DNA of 64,000 bases from Diplocloster hominis (lineage in GTDB: Bacteria > Bacillota > Clostridia > Lachnospirales > Lachnospiraceae), in assembly GCF_032380655.1 (NCBI RefSeq), contig NZ_JAWDIY010000020.1, positions 40,527 through 104,526 on the forward strand, in the 5' to 3' direction. Positions 1 through 8,404 of this stretch are shown here, piece after piece (the stretch's first letter is position 1; every line of letters starts with the position of its first letter). Both the position numbers and the translations under genes were made by a program. The notes under the pieces are model-generated. The model had not been told where the DNA came from. It saw nothing but the letters and a program-made list of their open reading frames with translations, and did no database searches.

Positions 1-34
1 TCCAGTTGACAGGACGTGCAGCAAGTAAAAGAAA

Positions 35-78
35 GGTGCCGCAGACGTACGGCTAAGCCGCTGTACCTCTGTGGCACC
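35..78. terminator. bidirectional intrinsic terminator
   Basis: GGTGCC at 35-40 pairs with GGCACC at 73-78, and the pairing continues inward with few interruptions. T-rich runs follow on both strands (CTTACTTTT on plus, TTTCTTTTAC on minus). It would end the minus-strand AraC gene at 107 and any plus-strand gene entering from the left. Confidence 0.7.
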
Positions 79-106
79 CTTACTTTTAACCTTTGCTGTT
101 ACCGGA

Positions 107-985
107 TTATTTCTTTTCAACCGCCACCCAGATCTCACAGCTATAATCGGGGGCCTCCACATCCGCTGAGGGATAGGCTTCAAAATCCGTTCCGCCGCAG
201 GGCTGATACTCGCTGGCCGGGAAGAACTCGCTGTATATCTGCTGGTAAAGCTTCTGGAACGCCTCCGGCATCCTGCCGACACAGGGAAATACCACATAGG
301 TGTGGGCCGGGATCTCCACCACCGTCAGGTCCTCATCGCTCACAGGCGCGCCGTTGTAATGGGCACCGATGGCATATGGGAACTCTGTATCGGCAGCATC
401 CTTGCCAAAACTGGCGCCAACGATGCAGTTTTGGAAAATGTTATTCTCCGGAATATACTTACAAATTTCCGAGATCGTACCGTCTGTGCCGCAGGTCTGC
501 CAAAAGCGGGAGATCTCCTGCGAGGTCAGTTCCTTCTTGCTGGATACCTGTTTCTTTTTGCAGATAATCGGGAATGCTCCCAGGGTCTCAATTCTGTAAT
601 TCATCGTGTTTCCTCCATCTAAACTTAGTTTTACGGAAAGAGGAGAAAAAGATTTGAGGGCAGCGCCGCCATGCTTTGCCTGCGAGGGTGTTACCCCGTG
701 AAATCTGGTGAACGCGCGGCTGAAGCTCTCGGGCGTGTCATATCCGTACTTAAGCGCGGCGTCGATCACCTTGATATCCGACGACGCCAGCTCATTTCCC
801 GCCAGGGAGAGCCGCCGCATCCGGATGTAATCGCCTAGTGTGAAGCCGCAGAGGATACTGAAAATCCTCTGGAAATGAAAGCTGGACGAATAGGCCTGCT
901 TCGCCGCTTCTTCATAATCAATGGTTTCCGTGATATGGGCTTCCACATAATCTACCGCCCGCTGTATCCCTTTGATCCACTCCAT
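107..985 (-). CDS. AraC-family regulator with GyrI-like effector domain
   Basis: Transcription regulator of about 292 residues. The first 100 or so residues form a double helix-turn-helix of AraC type, including the characteristic YGYDTPESFSRAFTRFHG stretch. The remainder resembles the GyrI/SOUL-like small-molecule binding fold used by Rob- and BmrR-type regulators. I start it at the ATG at 983-985 because GGAAAGGAG lies just upstream. An earlier in-frame ATG at 1045 has no comparable site. It lies 76 bp downstream of the histidine kinase gene and could be its own unit or be read through from it. Its ligand is unknown. It is one of three genes of this architecture in the window (with those ending at 13509 and 20792). 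Confidence 0.88.
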   Translation of the reverse strand: MEWIKGIQRAVDYVEAHITETIDYEEAAKQAYSSSFHFQRIFSILCGFTLGDYIRMRRLSLAGNELASSDIKVIDAALKYGYDTPESFSRAFTRFHGVTPSQAKHGGAALKSFSPLSVKLSLDGGNTMNYRIETLGAFPIICKKKQVSSKKELTSQEISRFWQTCGTDGTISEICKYIPENNIFQNCIVGASFGKDAADTEFPYAIGAHYNGAPVSDEDLTVVEIPAHTYVVFPCVGRMPEAFQKLYQQIYSEFFPASEYQPCGGTDFEAYPSADVEAPDYSCEIWVAVEKK

Positions 986-1061
986 TTGTATGCTCCTTTC
1001 CGTATAAGTACATGATAGAGGAAATCGGGTCCGGCTTCCTGACATTGTGTGCGCTCTGTTG

Positions 1062-2420
1062 TTACGCGCCCTCCTGGCAGAGAGCGATTTTACAGAACCT
1101 GATTGTAACCACCCCGCCTGTATCGCTGTTGCTCATCTCTAGTCGTCCTGCGTGGTTTTTGGTTACCTGTGCAGCAAACCAAAGGCCCAGTCCATGGTGT
1201 CCGTCAGCGCCGCGGGCTGCATCATCACGCCACAGGCGCTCTGCCGCGTGATGTAACGCCGCCTTACTGAATCCGGGACCCTCATCACCTACCGTGACTT
1301 GCCAGCCGTCGTCTGTCATACTGCCTTCCAGATACACGTTTCCGCCCGCCGGTGTATACTCGATGGCATTCTGTACCACATTGCCGAGCGCGCGGAGCAG
1401 ACGCTCTTTTTGAATATCCGCCTCACCCTCCAGACCGTTATGCATATGCAGGCAGATCCTCCTGGCATCCGCAACGGCTGTGGCCCTCCGGCAAAGCTCG
1501 TCAAACAGGACGGACAGGGCGGTATGTTCAAATGCCTCATCCGCGCCGGCGGAGGTTACCAGAAGGCTGGCAACATACTGTTTGGCCCTGTTATTGCTGG
1601 CAGCGATTGTTTCCACCATTTTGCGGCTTCCCTCCGGAAGTCCTTCATCCAGCAGAAGTTCCGCATTGCCCCCCACCAGGGTGAGCGGGGTTTTTAAATC
1701 ATGGGCGAGAGCTGCTATCTCAGCCTCCCGTTCCTGCTGTGCCGCCCACTGGGAGGACAGGGAGCTGTACAGTGCCTCCCTCATTTGCTCCATCGCGCCA
1801 AGTGCCTGATCATACTCCCGTATGCCCGCATGGGGCATTACAAAATTAAGCTCCTGCGCCCCCACCTTCCTGCTCACCTCGCTGAACAGCTTCAGCTTGG
1901 CCGCGAGATGCCTGCGCAGCCACAGGGTGTTAAACAGCAGGCAGAGTACCCATACCACTCCCAGCGCGGCCAGCCACAGGTATTCAAAGGGCGGCAGAAT
2001 GCTCCTCAGCACAGGATTCGCGAACTCTGCCCGGTAATACCAGCGGATGATTACCGTGCTTCCATCCGCGTAGGTGTGCCGTATCACATGTACGTCATTG
2101 GTTTCCTCCTGAATACATCCGGCAAGGGCTTCCAGCTCTTTGCCCTCCGCATTGCTTTCCAGCACTTCGCCGTCTTTGTTAAACAAAACGTACCGGGCGA
2201 GGAAATCGTCATCAGGAGAAACAAAAGCTTGAGGGTCTTTGGCCAGCATTTGCTCCACCTGCCGGTTGGAAACCGATCCATGGTAAACTACACCGGTGTT
2301 CTGAAGAAGCACCAGGGCGATATACCATGCCAGGAAACATAACAGCATACAGCCCAGCATAACGACGGCAAACCGCAAAAGCACAAAGGAAAGGCTTACA
2401 GAGCGCTGTCTTTTCGCCAT
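1062..2420 (-). CDS. sensor histidine kinase of lantibiotic-immunity type (LanK/CprK-like)
   Basis: Membrane sensor kinase of 452 residues. A first transmembrane segment lies at about 10-40, an extracellular stretch of about 100 residues follows, and a second transmembrane segment lies at about 145-168. The dimerisation domain has the H-box ALAHDLKTPLTL with the likely phospho-accepting His240. The ATPase domain shows VVQNAIEYTP (N box), DEGPGF (G1) and GLGLWFA (G2). The start overlaps the response regulator's 3' end by 25 bp, so translation is probably coupled. It closes an operon with three ABC transporter genes. This resembles cprABC-K-R of Clostridioides difficile and LanFEG-RK cassettes, where the kinase senses lantibiotics or related peptides. 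The inducing peptide cannot be read from sequence. Confidence 0.88.
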   Translation of the reverse strand: MAKRQRSVSLSFVLLRFAVVMLGCMLLCFLAWYIALVLLQNTGVVYHGSVSNRQVEQMLAKDPQAFVSPDDDFLARYVLFNKDGEVLESNAEGKELEALAGCIQEETNDVHVIRHTYADGSTVIIRWYYRAEFANPVLRSILPPFEYLWLAALGVVWVLCLLFNTLWLRRHLAAKLKLFSEVSRKVGAQELNFVMPHAGIREYDQALGAMEQMREALYSSLSSQWAAQQEREAEIAALAHDLKTPLTLVGGNAELLLDEGLPEGSRKMVETIAASNNRAKQYVASLLVTSAGADEAFEHTALSVLFDELCRRATAVADARRICLHMHNGLEGEADIQKERLLRALGNVVQNAIEYTPAGGNVYLEGSMTDDGWQVTVGDEGPGFSKAALHHAAERLWRDDAARGADGHHGLGLWFAAQVTKNHAGRLEMSNSDTGGVVTIRFCKIALCQEGA

Positions 2421-3070
2421 TTATAGCCCACCCCCCACACGGTTTCTATAGGACTTGAGCCCCCGGCCTTTAACTTGGCGCGGATATTTTTGATGTGCTC
2501 CGCGATGGCCGACGGATCTCCCTCAGCGTCAAAGCCGAAAACCGCTTCGTATAATTGTTCTTTGGTAAATACCTGACCGGCGTGCAGAGCCAGGTGCTCA
2601 CAGATGGCGTATTCTCCCCTGGTCAGGGGAAGTGTCTGTCCGCCTGCGGCAGCTGCTTTTGCCTGCAGATCGAAACGCACACCGCCCCGGCTTAAAGTAC
2701 GGGTCGGCTGGCGCACCTCCCGCCGCAGATGAGCGTTCACCCGTGCCCGCAGCTCCGCGATACTGAATGGCTTTTTCATATAATCATCAGCGCCCAGGCC
2801 AAAGCCCTGCACGAGAGCCGCGTCTTCCGTCCTGGCCGTCAGGAACAGGATGGGGCAATCCACCTCGGCCCGGATGCGGCTGCAAAGGGAAAAGCCGTCC
2901 TCGCCGGGCATCATCACATCCAGAAGCAGAAGATCATACCTCCGGCACCGGGCAGGCTGCAGAGCAGCGGCATCCGCTTCTGTGTCTACCTGGTGGCCGT
3001 CCTTTTCCAGAGCGGCGCGCACCAGGGCCAGCATATCAGGATCATCATCGACCACCAGCAGTTTCGCCAT
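2396..3070 (-). CDS. OmpR-family response regulator (LanR/CprR-like)
   Basis: DNA-binding response regulator of 224 residues. The receiver domain covers about 1-115, with the acidic pair DDD at 8-10, the phospho-acceptor Asp51 in LLLLDVMMPGEDGF, and the conserved KP in YMKKPFS. A winged-helix domain follows, ending in IETVWGVGYKW. GGGAGG precedes the start codon. It is the partner of the kinase that overlaps it and most likely controls the upstream ABC transporter genes. A candidate control palindrome is at 5510-5525. The family call is firm; the signal is inferred from context. Confidence 0.9.
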   Translation of the reverse strand: MAKLLVVDDDPDMLALVRAALEKDGHQVDTEADAAALQPARCRRYDLLLLDVMMPGEDGFSLCSRIRAEVDCPILFLTARTEDAALVQGFGLGADDYMKKPFSIAELRARVNAHLRREVRQPTRTLSRGGVRFDLQAKAAAAGGQTLPLTRGEYAICEHLALHAGQVFTKEQLYEAVFGFDAEGDPSAIAEHIKNIRAKLKAGGSSPIETVWGVGYKWRKDSAL

Positions 3071-3089
3071 ATCTATCCCTCCCTGTTCG

Positions 3090-3150
3090 TTCTTGCATTC
3101 GGATTCTTTCTTGTATTCTGATTCTTTCTTGTTTTCTTATTCATTCTTGT
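3090..3150. repeat. 18-bp tandem repeat across the stop codon of the LanG-like gene
   Basis: Four degenerate 18-bp units starting TTCTTG at 3090, 3108, 3126 and 3144. On the minus strand the last unit holds the final codons and stop (3141-3143) of the permease gene. The following units continue in the same frame as an RIRIQE-like repeat. The array fills the gap to the response regulator gene. Confidence 0.8.
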
Positions 3151-3914
3151 ATCATTTTCCCTTCCCATCTGCCAAACCACAGGATCGACAAAACCAGCAC
3201 CAGCGATGTCATCACGATCAGAGCAGCGATTCCGGGAGCAACAGACGTACTCGCAAAGCCAAAATAGTGTTCCAAAAACCGGACACCCCATTCCCAGGGA
3301 ATGGCAGGCCAGATTTTATCACCTATGGCAGTTTCGAAGAAACCGGCTAATATTGTGCCGGATATCCCTGCCAAGACCGATATGCTTGAACCAAACCGGA
3401 ACGCAATGGCTGCCTGTAATAAATATAAAAACAAGCTGCTAAATAAAAATATAGAAAATACCGCAAAACAGGAGCCAAAATTCGTGATGCGGATATCCAG
3501 AAACAAATTGGCTCCGGCATAGAAACACAATTCATATATTATCATATGGATAGCCGAAAAGAACAGCAGAAACAGTAATTTCCCCAGATAAACGCCTCTT
3601 CGGGATTCCACCAGACCCAGAGCATTTTGAAGATTGCTTGTCTTCCTGTCTAAATGAATGAAAACAGGTACAACTATTCCCGCAAAAATCGGATAACTGA
3701 TTTGTAATAGAATAAAAAACATCCTCACATCTGAAAGAATACGGTATCCGGCAGAAGTGTAATAAATGAAAAATAATATCGTAACCACTGCAGGCAGTAC
3801 CATATGCAAGAAAACAAACGGCGTTCTCCTGATTTTAGTAAAATCAGAGAAAAATTCCCGAATCATCGTCCGAAAGAGTACCTTAAATGCATGCGTGAAC
3901 CTTAAGGAATTCAT
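3141..3914 (-). CDS. lantibiotic-immunity ABC transporter permease (LanG/MutG-like)
   Basis: Integral membrane subunit of about 257 residues with six predicted hydrophobic segments (for example VLPAVVTILFFIYY and IIYELCFYAGANLF). I start it at the ATG at 3912-3914, which overlaps the TGA of the preceding permease as ATGA, the usual coupled arrangement in these operons. A start at 3941 is possible but would overlap further. With the ATPase and the other permease it should form the LanFEG-type exporter that removes lantibiotics or similar peptides from the membrane. The C-terminus ends inside an 18-bp tandem repeat, so tail length may vary between strains. Confidence 0.82.
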   Translation of the reverse strand: MNSLRFTHAFKVLFRTMIREFFSDFTKIRRTPFVFLHMVLPAVVTILFFIYYTSAGYRILSDVRMFFILLQISYPIFAGIVVPVFIHLDRKTSNLQNALGLVESRRGVYLGKLLFLLFFSAIHMIIYELCFYAGANLFLDIRITNFGSCFAVFSIFLFSSLFLYLLQAAIAFRFGSSISVLAGISGTILAGFFETAIGDKIWPAIPWEWGVRFLEHYFGFASTSVAPGIAALIVMTSLVLVLSILWFGRWEGKMIQE

Positions 3915-4672
3915 TTGCGATACACCTGCCTTTGGTACCAACGGGATAACAGGATTAAAAGAGCAAACACAGCCAGCAGGGATACCAATACCAGCACCGA
4001 ACTCTCCGACAGATTTAATATCAAGCCCGCATCTGCATCAACCATTAACCCGTTAGGCAGAACTCCGAAAAAGGTAACCATAAACCTGGCAGGCCAGCTG
4101 TATGGGAAGAACCAAAACAAAGGCGTCAGCGAAAAAAACAAACCGCCCAACGCGCTGGCCGCCAGATGGATGATCACAGAACCGGCAAATCCGGTTTTTT
4201 GATCCAAATACAAACAGAAGGGGATCAGCCATAATAAAGAAAGCCACAATATGAAGTAGCCCAGAAAATAATACCATGCATGGCTGATTGCGGCAGGGGC
4301 GCCCGCCTTTATCCCTTCACAGATAACTGTGAGAAACGCCAGAATGAATGATACGAGCAAAAGATGAAGCGCGATCAATATAGATTTAGAAATAAATGTT
4401 TTCTTTAAGTCAATCGGCAGACTGGAAAGAGTCCGGTAATTTTGTTTTTGTTCCTTATTATTCACTAAATGACATAAAATTACAATGGACAAGGACGCAA
4501 CGGGCATGCACCAGTTGCAGACGATCGAGCTTGAAAAACCTCCTAAACCTATACCGATAAATAGGAACATCATGGATAATACTATCAAAGCTGCCGGAAT
4601 AATGAGTATGAGTTTTCGGAACAGGGAACGCTTAAATTTCAGGTTTTCCGCCTTTAAATAGATCTGTAACAT
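3911..4672 (-). CDS. lantibiotic-immunity ABC transporter permease (LanE/MutE-like)
   Basis: Membrane protein of 253 residues with six hydrophobic segments, starting LQIYLKAENLKFKRSLFRKL, a typical N-terminus for LanE-type permeases, whose first helix follows a basic stretch. Its ATG shares a base with the TGA of the ATPase gene (TGATG), and its own stop overlaps the next permease. The three genes are therefore translated as one unit. It is expected to pair with the other permease as a heterodimer driven by the LanF-type ATPase. The peptide substrate is unknown. Confidence 0.82.
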   Translation of the reverse strand: MLQIYLKAENLKFKRSLFRKLILIIPAALIVLSMMFLFIGIGLGGFSSSIVCNWCMPVASLSIVILCHLVNNKEQKQNYRTLSSLPIDLKKTFISKSILIALHLLLVSFILAFLTVICEGIKAGAPAAISHAWYYFLGYFILWLSLLWLIPFCLYLDQKTGFAGSVIIHLAASALGGLFFSLTPLFWFFPYSWPARFMVTFFGVLPNGLMVDADAGLILNLSESSVLVLVSLLAVFALLILLSRWYQRQVYRK

Positions 4673-5376
4673 CAGGAGGCACGCTCCTTTCTGATGATAT
4701 CCATAAACAACTGTTCCAGATCTGCGTTTGCATCAATTTTATCCTGATACAGGAGCGACCCATTGTACAGAATTCCGATGTCGTCGGCCACTTGTTGCAC
4801 CTCGCTCAAAATATGGCTCGATATAATTACCGAAATCCCAGACTCCGCGAATGTCCGGATCATTTTCCTCAATTCCTCCATCCCAAACGGGTCTAACCCG
4901 TTTGCAGGTTCATCCAGGACTAATAATTGAGGACTGTTCAGCAGCGCTAATGCGATACCCAGCCTCTGCTTCATTCCCAACGAAAAATCGCATGTTTTTT
5001 TATTTTTAGACGACGTTAAGTCCATGATTTGCAGAACTTTATTACAATCTTTTGTTGGAATTCCCAAAAGAGCCGCCCGCACTTTTAAATTTTCAAATGC
5101 CGTTAAATTCTCATATAGAGGCGGGGATTCGATCAGGGAACCAATATTCCATAAATCTTTCCGGGCCCAAGGGTGGCTGTCGAAGAATATTTCTCCAGAA
5201 GTCGGCCTGGTTATTCCGGTAATCATTTTTAACAAAGTAGATTTACCGGCACCGTTTGGCCCCAGCAGGCCGTAGACAGAATTTTTTCTTACCGCCATAG
5301 ATACCTCTTTTACTGCATATGCCTTTTTAAATTTTTTCGATACATGATCGGTTTTTATCATGTACTCATCCATCAT
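4672..5376 (-). CDS. lantibiotic-immunity ABC transporter ATPase (LanF/MutF-like)
   Basis: Cytoplasmic ATPase of about 234 residues. Walker A is GPNGAGKST, the signature region is FSLGMKQRLGIALALL, and Walker B is LLVLDEPANGLDP, followed by the H-loop in ISSHILSEVQQ. The SLGMKQR form of the signature is typical of BcrA/LanF-type exporters. I place the start at the double ATG at 5371-5376, preceded by GGAGG. Upstream in-frame ATGs at 5439 and 5388 lack a site. It is the first gene of the five-gene peptide-resistance operon (ATPase, two permeases, regulator, kinase). Confidence 0.88.
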   Translation of the reverse strand: MMDEYMIKTDHVSKKFKKAYAVKEVSMAVRKNSVYGLLGPNGAGKSTLLKMITGITRPTSGEIFFDSHPWARKDLWNIGSLIESPPLYENLTAFENLKVRAALLGIPTKDCNKVLQIMDLTSSKNKKTCDFSLGMKQRLGIALALLNSPQLLVLDEPANGLDPFGMEELRKMIRTFAESGISVIISSHILSEVQQVADDIGILYNGSLLYQDKIDANADLEQLFMDIIRKERAS

Positions 5377-5502
5377 AACTTCCTCCATTTCACTGTTCGC
5401 AGCCTGTAAGTATAGCTGAGGGCTGCTGATTTGATACAACTATCGTAACAGCTATGTTTAAGGATTTTATAAGGAAGTTCGATTAAATTTTCTTCCGGTC
5501 AT

Positions 5503-5531
5503 AGGTATCTGTATCACGTGGTACAAGTCAA
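5503..5531 (-). promoter_or_regulatory. candidate promoter and palindromic operator of the LanFEG-RK operon
   Basis: On the minus strand TTGACT (5526-5531) is followed at once by TGTACCACGTGATACA (5510-5525). This is a 16-bp palindrome with two mismatches centred on CACGTG. The matching -10 (TACCTA or ATACCT) is poor, as expected for an activator-dependent promoter. Its position upstream of the ATPase gene makes the cassette's response regulator the obvious candidate ligand, but this is inference. Confidence 0.4.
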
Positions 5532-5564
5532 AAAACAGGGCCGCGGTTAGGATACTAATTAAAA

Positions 5565-6023
5565 TCAGGCACGCTCAGCATATAAATCAAAATTGACCTG
5601 CCATTCTCCGTCATCTTTTACCATAATATCCTGCCAATGGAATTTATTATCCTCGATTTTAGCAAAGACCCATTTTCTCCTTTCGTCCTCCATACTCGTA
5701 AGGACAATTCTATCATCGTGTTTTCTCGCTTCAAACCGCATGATTTTGCCTGTGTAGCAATATGCGACATCCCAAGCGTATGTGTCTGGGTTATAGACAC
5801 GAAGGGTTGTCCCGTATTCAAAGCCGGGTAAGATAATAACATCCTGTACCGCCATTCCTTCAAGAACCCATGAAAAATGCCATTCGCCTTTGAGCACGCG
5901 GGAAGTGCTGTTGTCAACATAGTCTATATTCCAACTACCGATCAGCTTCCCGAAATAATTAAACTCCTCGGGCAGCGATTTATTTTTTACTTCACTTGTC
6001 AGTGCTTGATAGAACTGGTCCAT
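5565..6023 (-). CDS. DUF1579-like small beta-barrel protein
   Basis: Soluble protein of 152 residues without signal peptide. A motif near residue 30 (IGSWNIDY) and regularly spaced Trp/Tyr residues (W48, W67, W79, W118, W130) fit the DUF1579/lipocalin-like family, where IGxW opens a small beta-barrel. The function of the family is not established. GGGAGG sits 7 bp before the ATG at 6021-6023. It directly follows a truncated acetyltransferase reading frame and a DUF5131 gene, so the three were probably one transcript. The family assignment is moderate; it might equally be called a hypothetical protein. Confidence 0.6.
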   Translation of the reverse strand: MDQFYQALTSEVKNKSLPEEFNYFGKLIGSWNIDYVDNSTSRVLKGEWHFSWVLEGMAVQDVIILPGFEYGTTLRVYNPDTYAWDVAYCYTGKIMRFEARKHDDRIVLTSMEDERRKWVFAKIEDNKFHWQDIMVKDDGEWQVNFDLYAERA

Positions 6024-6026
6024 GTG

Positions 6027-6119
6027 TTATCCTCCCACTTTTGCCATCTGATTTATGATACAAAACCAAGCTTCTACCAGCGATATATCCTCATCGTTTA
6101 GCGCTCTAAATCTTAACAT
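6027..6119 (-). pseudogene. truncated GNAT acetyltransferase remnant (N-terminal 30 codons)
   Basis: An ATG at 6117-6119 with an excellent ribosome binding site (GAGAGGAG) opens a 30-codon frame beginning MLRFRALNDEDISLVEAWF. This is the typical first strand and helix of GNAT acetyltransferases (compare F-R-P-L-x-x-E-D-x-x-L-x-x-W). It then stops after IINQMAKVGG, and no further GNAT sequence follows. It reads as the head of a gene whose body was deleted, leaving its start signals 22 bp behind the DUF5131 gene. It might instead act only as a translated leader for the gene at 5565. Confidence 0.45.
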
Positions 6120-6141
6120 TAGCTTCTCCTCTCAAAGGCAT

Positions 6142-6864
6142 TCAAAACAGCCTTTTCCCGTCTGAAATATCGATTCCAAGCTCTTTCGCCCTGCCGGTCT
6201 GCTGATACGGATTGATTTTTTCCACAATGCCATCATGCCTGAAAAGAGAGCCTGTATTCTTAAACCAAAAGGTTACGCCCGCACCCACGCACTGCTCCCG
6301 GATGTTCAGCACCCACTCATAATCGCACTCACGTGCTGCCCGCCCCGTTTCGCCGCCTACGGTAACATGATTCACCCCATGAAGGTAAGGGGTGACATCG
6401 ATCGCTTCCAGAAGCGGAGCGCAGGCGATGAACCGCCGCTTCATCGGGTAGGATAAAAACAGGGGGAGCCGGTAATCGGCCAGCGACTGGTTTTCTACCG
6501 TACAGCCGATGTTCACATTGTCATACCCCTCACCCCAATCGTCAGGAAGGGATACGGGAAAACGGTCGATCCGCTTGGTCAGAATCAAGAAATCAATGTC
6601 CGTCCTCTCCCGGATCATGGCCCAGACCTCCCCCCGCCACTCATCCGCTTCCGGGAGAAAAAAGTCGGTGGCAAAACAGGTGGCGAGGATCTTATCCCCT
6701 TTGATGTTGTATTCACCCTTTTTATTTTTCCTGACGGGCCAGTCAAATTTATCTGTTTTCAGTATCGTATTCTGACCGCAGCGTTTTGCATACGGCCCGT
6801 AAAAATAGCAGTTTGTGCAGCCGTCACTTATTTTGTAACAGCCTGTCCACGGCTCCCAGTTCAT
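6142..6864 (-). CDS. DUF5131 family protein (phage Gp37/Gp68-like)
   Basis: Protein of 240 residues. It starts MNWEPWTGCYKISDGCTNCY, so Cys9, Cys16 and Cys19 form the cysteine set diagnostic of the phage Gp37/Gp68 (DUF5131) family. DFLILTKR near 95-102, TVENQ near 126 and GGETG near 172 are the other conserved blocks. The fold is related to radical-SAM-like TIM barrels, and the cysteines probably bind a metal or Fe-S cluster; the reaction is unknown. Members occur in phages and in accessory regions, which fits the mixed neighbourhood here. Family call is firm, function open. Confidence 0.85.
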   Translation of the reverse strand: MNWEPWTGCYKISDGCTNCYFYGPYAKRCGQNTILKTDKFDWPVRKNKKGEYNIKGDKILATCFATDFFLPEADEWRGEVWAMIRERTDIDFLILTKRIDRFPVSLPDDWGEGYDNVNIGCTVENQSLADYRLPLFLSYPMKRRFIACAPLLEAIDVTPYLHGVNHVTVGGETGRAARECDYEWVLNIREQCVGAGVTFWFKNTGSLFRHDGIVEKINPYQQTGRAKELGIDISDGKRLF

Positions 6865-6895
6865 AGGCGGCCTCCTTGTCTTTTATTTAAATAGC

Positions 6896-6921
6896 GGCGG
6901 CTTTCATTTATCAAAGCCGCC
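6896..6921 (-). terminator. terminator of the AraC-VOC operon
   Basis: GGCGGCTTT (6896-6904) and AAAGCCGCC (6913-6921) form a nine-pair stem with an 8-nt loop. It lies just after the VOC gene on the minus strand. The following sequence is AT-rich rather than a pure T run. Confidence 0.65.
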
Positions 6922-6938
6922 TTATGCCATACATCCTA

Positions 6939-7397
6939 TTACAACGCATACTGCTTTACAGCTTCGAGAGGGTACATGGTGCGTTTGGCAACTTCCTCAG
7001 CAGGCATGCCCTGAGCGAAAAAGCGTTTGATCACCGTAGTCATATCCTCTGCGATCTCCACAATATGCTTGTCCGGGTCATACAACCGGACGTCCCGCTG
7101 TCCCCATGGATATTCCCTGATTTCATGTACCCACTGCAGGCCGGGTATACGTCTCAGTTCAGCGTACACCTGATCTAAATCTTCCACTTCAAAATATACC
7201 TGGAAGTTATGCGGCTGCTCTTTCACGCTATCGTCGGCGAGGCCGACAATAGCAGCGTACCCCTGCTGCAGCGAAAAGCCCTCAAATGATACATGTTCAC
7301 CAATATCCATGACGGCGTTTTGATGAAGCACGTTTTGATAAAAATCCTTAGAGGCGGATATATCCTTAACCGCCAATAGGCAACCTTGATATTTCAT
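6939..7397 (-). CDS. VOC/glyoxalase-fold protein
   Basis: Small protein of 152 residues with the paired beta-alpha-beta-beta-beta modules of the vicinal-oxygen-chelate superfamily. The first module (residues 1-60) has the A-V-K-D-I-S-x-S-K-x-F-Y-x-x-V-L pattern. The second ends in DVRLYDPDKHIVEIAE, which normally carries the C-terminal metal ligand Glu. About 25 extra residues follow. It could be an isomerase, dioxygenase or bleomycin-type binding protein; the sequence does not decide. GAAGGAGG lies inside the end of the AraC gene upstream (4-bp gap), so the two are one transcript and the regulator probably controls this enzyme's substrate response. Confidence 0.8.
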   Translation of the reverse strand: MKYQGCLLAVKDISASKDFYQNVLHQNAVMDIGEHVSFEGFSLQQGYAAIVGLADDSVKEQPHNFQVYFEVEDLDQVYAELRRIPGLQWVHEIREYPWGQRDVRLYDPDKHIVEIAEDMTTVIKRFFAQGMPAEEVAKRTMYPLEAVKQYAL

Positions 7398-7401
7398 GTG
7401 T

Positions 7402-8223
7402 TCATTCCTCCTTCGAGGAAATTATATGATATATTTCAGACCCGTCATAGTAAAAATCCGACATGGTTTTCATATATTTTTGAGGGCTGACACCGGTGAT
7501 AGCCTTAAAATCTTTATCGAAATGGGCCTGGTCAAAATAACCTGCCTGCTGGGAAACATTCGCAAAGAAGCAGGGGGATGTTTGAATGTGTTCTAGTACA
7601 TAATTAAAGCGAACCAGTCGGGCATAACTTTTCATGCTCATTCCGACCTGGGTAAGAAACAGGCGTCCCAGCTGCCGCTCACTATAACAGGACTGATGGA
7701 CTACCTCCTTCATTTTTATCTGCCCATGGCTGTTAGAAATCAAAGCGGCGGCCGATTGCAGGGCGTCTGAAACGATAATATGTTCCATGCGTCTGTATAA
7801 CACTTTATCACAGGCAGCCACCAGCTCCCTTACGGTTTTAGACGACAGAAAGGCCTGGCGCAGCGCCGCTGAAAGCCCGATATCAAGCTCCGTAAGCGAA
7901 AGGCGTTTATCGGCAAACTCCGATTGGTTTTGACCTGTGATTTGATACAACCCATAGGCCGAAAGCTGGATCAGCAGCAGCATACGATAACCGTTTGGCT
8001 CCGCGCCCAGCGGAATGGGCATGGTAGTTGCACCCCACAGTTCAGCCTTGATGGTAAAACCGTCGAAGGCAAGTGACAGGGTTCCGCATGCATTTGGCAT
8101 GAGCGTGTATTGCGGTGAGAACGTATCCTTCTCCGGAAACACGAGATTATAATACTGAATATATTTTCTGAGTCCTATATGCGAAGGTAAAACATTGAAT
8201 TGCTTATCCTTTTGAAAAATCAT
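7402..8223 (-). CDS. AraC-family transcriptional regulator
   Basis: Regulator of 273 residues with the DNA-binding domain at the C-terminus. Two helix-turn-helices lie at about 165-260, including YSERQLGRLFLTQVGMSMKSYARLVRF and AGYFDQAHFDKDFKAITGVSPQKY. The N-terminal 150 residues form a cupin-like or DUF6597-like sensor domain. It is first in a two-gene operon with the VOC protein and has a good promoter at 8312-8340. The ligand is unknown. Confidence 0.85.
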   Translation of the reverse strand: MIFQKDKQFNVLPSHIGLRKYIQYYNLVFPEKDTFSPQYTLMPNACGTLSLAFDGFTIKAELWGATTMPIPLGAEPNGYRMLLLIQLSAYGLYQITGQNQSEFADKRLSLTELDIGLSAALRQAFLSSKTVRELVAACDKVLYRRMEHIIVSDALQSAAALISNSHGQIKMKEVVHQSCYSERQLGRLFLTQVGMSMKSYARLVRFNYVLEHIQTSPCFFANVSQQAGYFDQAHFDKDFKAITGVSPQKYMKTMSDFYYDGSEIYHIISSKEE

Positions 8224-8311
8224 GAGTTTTCCTCCCGGTACATTTTCGAAGCCAGCGCCGGTCTAGGCCTGCCCATATCCAATGATTGAAGAAAATAGTC
8301 CTACCGCTCTG

Positions 8312-8340
8312 ATTATACCAGGAAACTACAATCTATGAAA
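8312..8340 (-). promoter_or_regulatory. sigma-A promoter of the AraC-VOC operon
   Basis: On the minus strand TTTCAT (8335-8340), a 17-bp spacer and TATAAT (8312-8317). It lies 89 bp upstream of the AraC start. Confidence 0.6.
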
Positions 8341-8404
8341 GCCGCCGTTGTATTTCATTCAACACTTATTTTTTCTTATTTTTGCTCCCAAAATAGGGCA
8401 GGGC

